In this document: piece by piece, positions 7,301-10,095 of the stretch | How the letters are laid out: each line of letters starts with the position of its first letter | Numbering within the stretch: the stretch's first letter is position 1 | Assembly: GCA_026770585.1 (NCBI GenBank) | Contig: MU646385.1 | Coordinates: 668,266-678,360 of the forward strand | Direction: 5' to 3' | Source of the DNA: Baffinella frigidus | Lineage: Eukaryota > Cryptophyceae > Cryptomonadales > Baffinellaceae | DNA: 10,095 bases | Program-made: the position numbers and the translations under genes | The notes under the pieces: generated by a model | What the model was told of the DNA's origin: nothing | Seen by the model: only the letters and a program-made list of their open reading frames with translations | Databases searched by the model: none

Positions 7301-8745
7301 CCTGGCGAAATTTGTACGGGAATCGTTTAATGGTCCGATTCCCGAAGGCCCCGCCACTCGAGAATGTGGAGGATCCTATTTACATGTGGGGTTGTAAACA
7401 TTTGTACCAGGATAAGGTTAAGTAACCTCCTGACTGTGCAATTTAAGCAGAGTCGCGTATCAAAAGTCAACTTGCCTTGAGGAAATTGAACTTAAGGACA
7501 CAACTTCGCACTTTTAAAAGCACGTCGGTTTTAGATAGGCCCCTCCAGCGTTCTCGTGTGGTTAGCAGCCACCGATGCCTTGATCTCCGGGATTTCCGGG
7601 AGAGATTGGTCACATTCCTGGCGAAATTTGCACGGGAATCGTTTAAATGGTCCGATTCCCGTAGGCCCCGGTGGCTGCTAAGTGGCCTCGCTCGCCGTGA
7701 TATCCACTGGGGATCCAAAACCTGGTGATTTAATTAAGATTCATAAGTAAATTTACCTGTGCCATAGTAATTTATCCTATGATTTCTCTTATGAAATCAA
7801 CTTTTGGGTTGGATCCCCTCTGAATATCCACTGGGAAGAGAGAGGGATGAGGCTGGTTGGTAGGACCAGGTTCGTCATATTCACGCGCGCGTGAATACGC
7901 TCGTATATGTATGTACTCCCGTATACGTATATCCCTCAAGTGGCCAGTAGCCGATACGCTCCTACCGTAGGGCATACGTAGGAACCCTAGGACCTTCGGA
8001 GGCTTCGCTCCGCCCGGCCTTCGTGGGCGCCTCCAATATGTATATACTATATTATACGTAGGTACTATATATGTATATACTATATTATATGTGTATGAAT
8101 ATGTATACCCTCCCACATGTATATACTACATTATATATGTATGTATATACCATATTATATATCTATGTATATACTATATTATATATATATATGTATATAC
8201 GGCCTTGTATGGTGGGGCACGCAGGAGACATACACAAGAAGGACTACACTTATCCGGGGAAACCTATTTTTCTTTCATTTGATGGCAATCAAAATTACTA
8301 CACAGATTCTTTTATATTACTAATAAGAACGAATTGTGCAGTAATTTTCGTTGCCATCAATTGAAAGAAAAATAGGTTTCCCCGGATAAACACGGGACAC
8401 TACTGCCTGGGGTGCGAGGCTTACCTCGGCGACGACCATTTTCATATACGTAGTTAACCACGTGCATATATTCGCTCGTTCTTGAGGCTCATAGACATTG
8501 TATCACTCAACTCAAGGCTAAAGGGCCTATCTAGGACCTGTTTCGAGAGTAATAAAGAAGAAGAAGAAGATATATTCGCTCTTACACACCTGCGTACACG
8601 CGCTCATATATGGTACACGCGCGTGCGTATACGCGCTTATATATGGCGGCGGGTGCAGGAGACATCTACAAGAAGGACTACGAGGGGCACTACTGCGTGG
8701 GGTGCGAGGCCTACCTCGGAGACGACGAAATGGAGACCCTCGATG
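4000..8745 (+). CDS. MARS: Methionyl-tRNA synthetase, organellar type, N-terminal half (four exons, partial gene)
   Basis: MetRS charges tRNA-Met with methionine using ATP. Joining 4000-4378, 4515-4620, 6391-6470 and 8659-8745 gives about 218 residues in frame. In order: an acid-free, Arg/Ser/Ala-rich presequence (residues 1-72); the class I start VVTTPLYYANGPPHMGSAY with HMGS in place of HIGH (residues 93-96); GSDEHGEKIATTAEG; FCDNTVKQFESLWSQLGI; YDSFIRTTDPKHEAVV; and GDIYKKDYEGHYCVGCEAY, holding the first Cys pair (CVGC) of the zinc knuckle. Splice phases match at every junction (1, 2, 1). The PH-GSAY form and targeting sequence suggest a bacterial-like organellar enzyme (plastid, mitochondrion or both). 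Usual length is 500-650 residues; KMSKS and the anticodon-binding domain are not visible. Introns 2 and 3 are 1770 and 2188 bases of mobile and duplicated sequence. Confidence 0.92.
4515..4620 (+). CDS. MARS: MetRS exon 2
   Basis: The acceptor GTGTGCAG is followed by GGGAGAAG, completing the Gly codon and reading GEKIATTAEGAGKAPLEFCD, then a helix ending QFESLWSQLGI. The exon ends ATCAG before GTGCTG, leaving two bases of an Arg codon. Intron 1 (4379-4514) is 136 bases and is the only MetRS intron without inserted elements. Confidence 0.92.
4730..4927. mobile_element. Long fold-back element in MetRS intron 2
   Basis: Arms of 80 bases (4730-4809 and 4848-4927) are inverted copies with about three mismatches around a 38-base loop. 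The ends read GTAGAGCGG and CCGCTCTAC. If transcribed with the intron it would form a long RNA hairpin. No target-site duplication was found. Confidence 0.85.
4988..5123. mobile_element. Fold-back element with internal palindrome
   Basis: The ends CCTACCACGCCAGATT and AATCTGGCGTGGTAGG are inverted copies. Inside is a near-perfect inverted repeat, TACCGTACCC A GGGTACGGTA (about 5066-5086). Lies in MetRS intron 2. Confidence 0.7.
5258..5437. mobile_element. CCACACGAGG-family fold-back element, copy 1
   Basis: Terminal inverted repeats of about 28 bases (GGCTACCTATGCGAACAGAA). The centre is a perfect hairpin, 11-base arms GTCGCGCCGCT around one G (5327-5349). Comparison with 6335-6385 suggests it inserted into a duplicated intron 2 end, between CTTCTCAGAT and CCCTTGCCGTGT. 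Confidence 0.8.
5497..5562. mobile_element. TACTACAC-core element, copy 1
   Basis: CAACGAAGCTTACTACAC to GTGCAGTACATTTCGG is a diverged copy of the core seen at 5921, 6524, 6921, 8284 and 9379. The outer arms are not recognisable. Confidence 0.6.
5698..5839. mobile_element. CATCTCG-ended fold-back element
   Basis: The ends CATCTCGAAAGATAACTGAA and its imperfect inverse (ACTGATTCAGTCATCTTCCG, AGATG) bracket a copy of the GATTCATAAG-type repeat (TTTACTATGCCATAACTGAT). It lies just before a MetRS exon 3 copy. Confidence 0.7.
5860..5900 (+). pseudogene. MARS: MetRS exon 3 copy, truncated after PKHE
   Basis: The acceptor CCTCCCCGCAG is retained, then CGATTCGTTCATCCGGACGA. It encodes -CDSFIRTTDPKHE and then diverges. 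The conserved Tyr is Cys (TGC). No matching donor; the remainder seems displaced by the following element. Confidence 0.78.
5921..6024. mobile_element. TACTACAC-core element with GCAATTAAT right arm
   Basis: The core ATTACTACACAATTGG to TGTGTAGTAAATTTCGTTG is followed by GCAATTAATCAATACTTTTG and GAGATG, the same right arm as at 9437-9470. The left arm is missing. It sits between two exon 3 copies. Confidence 0.65.
6030..6070 (+). pseudogene. MARS: MetRS exon 3 copy, 5' end only
   Basis: After GAGCAG it reads TACGATTCGTTGATCCGCAC and ACGGACCCGAAGCACGAGG. In the exon frame the residues are YDSLIRTTDPKHE (Phe to Leu), then it diverges. No donor. Confidence 0.75.
6391..6470 (+). CDS. MARS: MetRS exon 3 (intact copy)
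   Basis: The acceptor CTCCCCGCAG is followed by GTATGATTCG. It reads R-YDSFIRTTDPKHEAVV-TEFFNRVNAK-G and ends before GTATCT with phase 1, so it joins exons 2 and 4 without frame change. It is chosen over the copies at 5860, 6030 and 6608 because only this one has both splice sites and the whole conserved segment. Confidence 0.88.
6524..6591. mobile_element. TACTACAC-core element, inverted core
   Basis: CAACGAAAATTACTACACAG to GTGTAGTAAATTTCGTTG. The interior (GATGCTCTACTGTTGATGGT) is the reverse complement of the interior at 5941-5975, so the core lies the other way round within the same terminal repeats. Located just 3' of MetRS exon 3. Confidence 0.75.
6608..6690 (+). pseudogene. MARS: MetRS exon 3 copy, 3' part with donor
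   Basis: From TTCGTTTAGACGG to GCCAAGG before GTATCC it aligns with the rest of exon 3. It encodes SFRRTMDPKHEAVVTVFSNR, so the conserved Ile-Arg-Thr-Thr is altered. The donor is kept, but no acceptor precedes it. The frame is open. Confidence 0.75.
6690..6870. mobile_element. CCACACGAGG-family fold-back element, copy 2
   Basis: The terminal inverted repeat is CCACACGAGGCTATCCATGC plus GAACAGAAT. The centre is a perfect 20-base-arm palindrome (6748-6767 and 6770-6789) with a 2-base spacer. It shares the terminal repeats with 5258-5437 but not the central hairpin sequence. Confidence 0.85.
6894..7037. mobile_element. TCCGGGG-armed TACTACAC-core element, copy 1
   Basis: The ends ATCCGGGG and CCCCGGAT are followed inward by TTTCTTTCATTTCCTGGCAA and its inverse. 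The core is related to other TACTACAC copies. It is the same design as 8250-8389. Flanks ATTT and ATGT are at best an imperfect duplication. Confidence 0.8.
7091..7234. mobile_element. CTTAAGTCAAC inverted-repeat element
   Basis: AGCCAGAACATTTCGCTTAA plus GTCAAC at the left and its imperfect inverse ending CCTGGCT at the right bracket 144 bases. A small palindrome CCGGCTCCCAGAGCCGG is inside. The right end touches the next element. Confidence 0.6.
7244..7365. mobile_element. AGCAGCCACCG-family element, decayed copy
   Basis: It aligns with 7562-7681 through GATTTCCGGGAGAG, GGTCACGTTCCTGGCGAAAT and ACGGGAATCGTTTAA, but the right terminal repeat is lost (ends CCCCGCCACTC). Confidence 0.7.
7562..7681. 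mobile_element. AGCAGCCACCG-family MITE with GTGG target duplication
   Basis: 120 bases with perfect terminal repeats TTAGCAGCCACCG and CGGTGGCTGCTAA. It is flanked by GTGG on both sides (7558-7561 and 7682-7685). No coding capacity; an intact non-autonomous element. Confidence 0.85.
7739..7795. repeat. GATTCATAAGTAA dispersed repeat, copy 2
   Basis: It shares GATTCATAAGTAAA.TTACCT, GCCATAGT and TTTCTCTTATG with 1325-1382. It precedes the exon 1 decoy. Confidence 0.6.
7829..8034 (+). pseudogene. MARS: Broken copy of MetRS exon 1 start
   Basis: The region around the exon 1 ATG is duplicated: ACTGGGAAGAGAGAGGGATG, then MRLVGRTRFVIFTRA and a stop at 7892. About 28 bases of exon 1 are deleted inside it. 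After roughly 110 foreign bases the match resumes (8001-8034) with CGCTCCGCCCGGCCTTCGTG. It lacks the catalytic part and lies within MetRS intron 3, in the gene's orientation. Confidence 0.8.
8035..8205. repeat. AT-rich satellite
   Basis: Repeats of ATGTATATACTATATTATAT with variants occur about six times in 170 bases. It sits between the exon 1 decoy and an exon 4 copy. Confidence 0.85.
8225..8437 (+). pseudogene. MARS: MetRS exon 4 copy split by a fold-back element
   Basis: The acceptor GCACGCAG and GGAGACATACACAAGAAGGA are followed by the element at 8250-8389, then the exon resumes with GGGACACTACTGCCTGGGGT and on to GGCGACGAC. With the element and one ACAC ignored it would encode a near copy of exon 4 (GDIHKKDYTGHYCLGCEAY); as it stands the frame is broken. 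It ends before the exon 4 donor. Confidence 0.85.
8250..8389. mobile_element. TCCGGGG-armed TACTACAC-core element with ACAC target duplication
   Basis: 140 bases, ends TTATCCGGGG and CCCCGGATAA, nearly perfect inverted arms including TTTTTCTTTCATTTGATGGC. Flanked by ACAC at 8246-8249 and 8390-8393. The clean split of an exon 4 copy defines its boundaries independently. Confidence 0.9.
8553..8652. repeat. Short GAA run and ACGCGCT-ATATATGG direct repeat
   Basis: An (AAG)n run at about 8555-8569 precedes two copies of ACGCGCT.ATATATGG (about 8618-8645), just before the exon 4 acceptor. No pyrimidine-rich tract is visible at this acceptor. Confidence 0.5.
8659..8745 (+). CDS. MARS: MetRS exon 4 (intact copy, first half of zinc knuckle)
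   Basis: The acceptor GGGTGCAG is followed by GAGACATC. It reads G-DIYKKDYEGHYCVGCEAYLG and on to ETLD-G, ending before GTATCC. CVGC should be the first Zn ligand pair of the connective-peptide knuckle; the second pair should be in the next exon. Of four copies of this exon, it is the only one uninterrupted and frame-intact. Confidence 0.88.
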
Positions 8746-8789
8746 GTATCCCTGCCTCTGTCTCAGGCAGGTTGACTGATCGTTTTCAC

Positions 8790-8836
8790 GCCAAAAGTTG
8801 ACGAATTTGTACCAGAAAACAGGGGAGTCAACTTCT
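8790..8836. repeat. CCAAAAGTTGACG-TTTGTACC repeat, copy 1
   Basis: ACGCCAAAAGTTGACGAATT then TGTACCAGAAAACAGGGGAG and TCAACTT recurs almost exactly at 9516-9564. It is part of the duplicated region that starts with exon 4 and its downstream intron. The GTACAAAT-GTCAACTTTGG motif inside is also in the CTAGCTCTG family. Confidence 0.7.
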
Positions 8837-8863
8837 AGTTCGTGGAACAGCCCCGCCGGCAGG

Positions 8864-8916
8864 CTCGTGAACGCCCGCGTGACCGGTCACGCGGACGCCG
8901 AAGCCAACTGTCCGAG
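8864..8916 (+). other. Possible MetRS exon 5 remnant
   Basis: In one frame the bases 8894-8914 read DAEANCP, then AG before GTGACT. This resembles the second half of a MetRS zinc knuckle (a Cys-Pro after the first Cys pair) with a 5' splice site. Candidate acceptors (8838, 8850, 8862) leave one base, while exon 4 needs two, so it does not join in frame. The upstream part is a perfect palindrome (8875-8894). It may be a decayed exon or chance. Confidence 0.25.
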
Positions 8917-8935
8917 GTGACTGCCTTGCGTTGTA

Positions 8936-8965
8936 CGACGAAATGGAGACCCTCGATGGTATCCC
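8936..8965 (+). pseudogene. MARS: MetRS exon 4 end fragment with donor
   Basis: ACGACGAAATGGAGACCCTC and GATGGTATCC repeat 8722-8751 exactly or nearly so, including the 5' splice site. No upstream part of the exon is attached. Confidence 0.8.
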
Positions 8966-8972
8966 GCAACTC

Positions 8973-9136
8973 CTAGCTCTGCTCTGTCCCACTTGGATTT
9001 AGGCTCCCCATAAATCCGCCCCCCCCGAAATTTTACCGGTAAATTTCATGGGGAGGGGTGTCAAAATTTACCTGTAAAATTGGGGGGGGGGGGGGGCGAA
9101 TTTATGGGGAGCCCAAATCAAGTGGGACAGAGCTAG
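8973..9136. mobile_element. CTAGCTCTG fold-back element with AACTC target duplication
   Basis: Long inverted arms (CTAGCTCTG..CTGTCCCACTTG to CAAGTGGGACAGAGCTAG) continue inward to the CCCCATAAAT.CGCC segment. The centre holds ACCGGTAAATTT and a run of 15 G (9082-9096). AACTC flanks both ends (8968-8972, 9137-9141). Confidence 0.88.
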
Positions 9137-9144
9137 AACTCCTC

Positions 9145-9264
9145 TCCAGCTCTGGCGCGGTCTATTTGGTCTCACCCATTTGCTGCCCCCGGGCTCTTTC
9201 CCGCTCCAAAGTTGACGGATCTGTACCGTGAACCCAGCGTGTCAACTTGAGGATAGTCGGTCAA
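9145..9264. mobile_element. CTAGCTCTG-family element, inverted internal part
   Basis: Its reverse complement aligns with 2975-3090: GTTGACCGACTATCCTCAAG, CGTCAACTTTGGAGCGGGAA and CCAAATAGACCG. It lies directly beside the fold-back element at 8973-9136. Confidence 0.65.
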
Positions 9265-9266
9265 CG

Positions 9267-9330
9267 CGGGGCAATACTGCGTGGGGTGCGAGGCCTACCT
9301 CGGAGGACGACGAAATCGAGACCCTCGACT
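9267..9330 (+). pseudogene. MARS: MetRS exon 4 copy with frameshift
   Basis: GGGGCAATACTGCGTGGGGT to GAGACCCTCGA matches exon 4 from the EGHYCVGCEAY segment on, but one extra G after CTCGGAG shifts the frame. The fold-back element at 9332-9469 cuts it just before the donor. Intron sequence resumes at 9476 (GGTATCACTGCCTCTGTCTC), matching 8745-8764. Confidence 0.85.
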
Positions 9331-9331
9331 A

Positions 9332-9469
9332 ATCTCCATACACGTATTAATTAATTGCTCTTGGGCAACGAAAATTACCACACGATTTGCTCATAAAAGG
9401 AATAGTAGAGCATTTGTGTAGTAAATTTCGTTACGCCAAAAGCAATTAATTGATTACTTGTATGGAGAT
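9332..9469. mobile_element. ATCTCCATAC-armed TACTACAC-core element
   Basis: The ends ATCTCCATACACGTA and TACTTGTATGGAGAT, with TTAATTAATTGCT arms, surround the core GCAACGAAAATTACCACACG to TGTGTAGTAAATTTCGTT. The arms differ completely from those of 8250-8389, although the core is shared. Confidence 0.8.
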
Positions 9470-9475
9470 GACGAC

Positions 9476-9567
9476 GGTATCACTGCCTCTGTCTCAGGCG
9501 GGTTGAATGATCGTTTTCACGCCAAAAGTTGACGGATTTGTACCAGAAAACAGGGGAGTCAACTTCC
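9476..9567. repeat. Duplicated start of the intron after MetRS exon 4
   Basis: GGTATCACTGCCTCTGTCTC to GAGTCAACTTC matches 8745-8836 at high identity. With 9267-9330 it shows that exon 4 and the following intron start were duplicated together. Confidence 0.8.
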
Positions 9568-9940
9568 GGTTCCCTCATTTTGAAGAGAACAGATTAAGTC
9601 AGGCACACACAGCGGGCTCCGAAGGGGAAAAAGCTTCAGAATCAACCCATTTCCGGTTACCTTATCTATAGGACCCCCGCCCATGTCCCTGCGGATTGCC
9701 TACCGTAGGGGCGTAGGTCTTATCGTTGATAGACTCAGGGTTGGGTGGCTGAAAGTGGGAGGCGACACGAGACAAGAAGATGTCGGAAGGTCACCTATCC
9801 AGAGCCGTATATCACCAAGTATACAACGTATGCTAAGATTATGGGTTACATGTATTCAAAATTCCTTGCACGTCCGCTGTGTGAAGAGGTAGTATAAATC
9901 AACGCCGCTCTCTCTCTCCGTGATTGACGGGGGCGAGTGG
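9568..9940. other. Subterminal stretch with no recognised gene
   Basis: This stretch holds no exon similarity I can recognise. A 69-codon frame (9683-9892) resembles no family. The string CCTACCGTAGGG (9700-9711) also occurs at 7962-7973. A CT microsatellite (9908-9918) precedes the telomere-type repeats. Confidence 0.5.
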
Positions 9941-10095
9941 AAACCCTAAACCCTGAACCCTGCACCCTAAACCCCAAACCCTAGACCCTAAACCCTAAAC
10001 CTTAAACCCTAAACCCTAAACCCTAAACCCTAAACCCTAAACCCTAAACCCTAAACCCTAAACCCTAAACCCTAAACCCTAAACCCTAAACCCTA
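9941..10095 (+). repeat. CCCTAAA telomere-type array
   Basis: About 22 heptamers of CCCTAAA, degenerate at the left (CCCTGAA, CCCTGCA, CCCCAAA, CCCTAGA, CCTTAAA) and perfect to the window end. TTTAGGG is the telomere repeat of plants, many algae and some other protists. A telomere at the right end of this strand would read TTTAGGG, so the orientation is inverted for a terminal array. Confidence 0.95.

Noticed and set aside
8035-8364. Tyr/Ile-rich frames over the AT satellite
   Set aside because: They translate a simple repeat; no gene is implied.
4988-9469. Possible CRISPR-like spaced repeats
   Set aside because: The repeats are inverted pairs and dispersed element copies at irregular spacing, with clear eukaryotic introns around them.
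9683-9892. 69-codon plus-strand frame near the telomere-type array
   Set aside because: No recognisable motif, no clear context and a length expected by chance.

Overview
The window looks like nuclear DNA of a unicellular eukaryote. Both recognisable genes are interrupted by spliceosomal GT-AG introns, there is a long array of the plant/protist-type telomere heptamer CCCTAAA, and one gene encodes an organellar-type aminoacyl-tRNA synthetase behind a long acid-poor targeting presequence. A photosynthetic protist (for example a pelagophyte, dinoflagellate or haptophyte) fits best, but the species cannot be fixed from the sequence. Almost none of the long open frames is a gene; the genes were found by joining short exons.

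Two genes lie head to head around a 212-base intergenic region (3788-3999). On the minus strand, four exons (3701-3787, 3151-3294, 2798-2884, 1201-1314) encode the N-terminal protein-interaction domain and the start of the linker of replication protein A large subunit (RPA1/RPA70). All introns are phase 0. The rest of RPA1 (the DNA-binding OB folds) is not seen and would lie to the left of the window or be lost. On the plus strand, exons at 4000-4378, 4515-4620, 6391-6470 and 8659-8745 encode the presequence and the N-terminal half of the Rossmann catalytic domain of methionyl-tRNA synthetase, ending after the first Cys pair of the zinc knuckle. The KMSKS and anticodon-binding parts are not seen before the telomere-type array starts at 9941.

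The introns are filled with short fold-back (MITE-like) elements and duplicated gene pieces. At least five element families can be seen, several with long terminal inverted repeats and two or three with clear target-site duplications (ACAC, GTGG, AACTC). Around them are extra copies of the exons: at least three partial copies of MetRS exon 3, three of exon 4, one of the exon 1 start, and five extra copies of the RPA1 exon 4 end with its 5' splice site. Several are broken by stops, frameshifts or element insertions.

Layout: 1-1200, tandem partial duplications of RPA1 exon 4 and its downstream intron; 1315-2797, RPA1 intron 3, full of GC-rich repeats; 2798-3787, RPA1 exons 3 to 1; 3788-3999, shared upstream region; 4000-4620, MetRS exons 1-2; 4621-6390, intron 2 with fold-back elements and exon 3 copies; 6391-6470, exon 3; 6471-8658, intron 3 with further elements, an exon 1 decoy, an AT-rich satellite and an interrupted exon 4 copy; 8659-8745, exon 4; 8746-9570, broken exon 4 copies and elements; 9570-9940, no recognisable gene; 9941-10095, CCCTAAA array in the orientation opposite to that expected for a telomere at the right-hand end.
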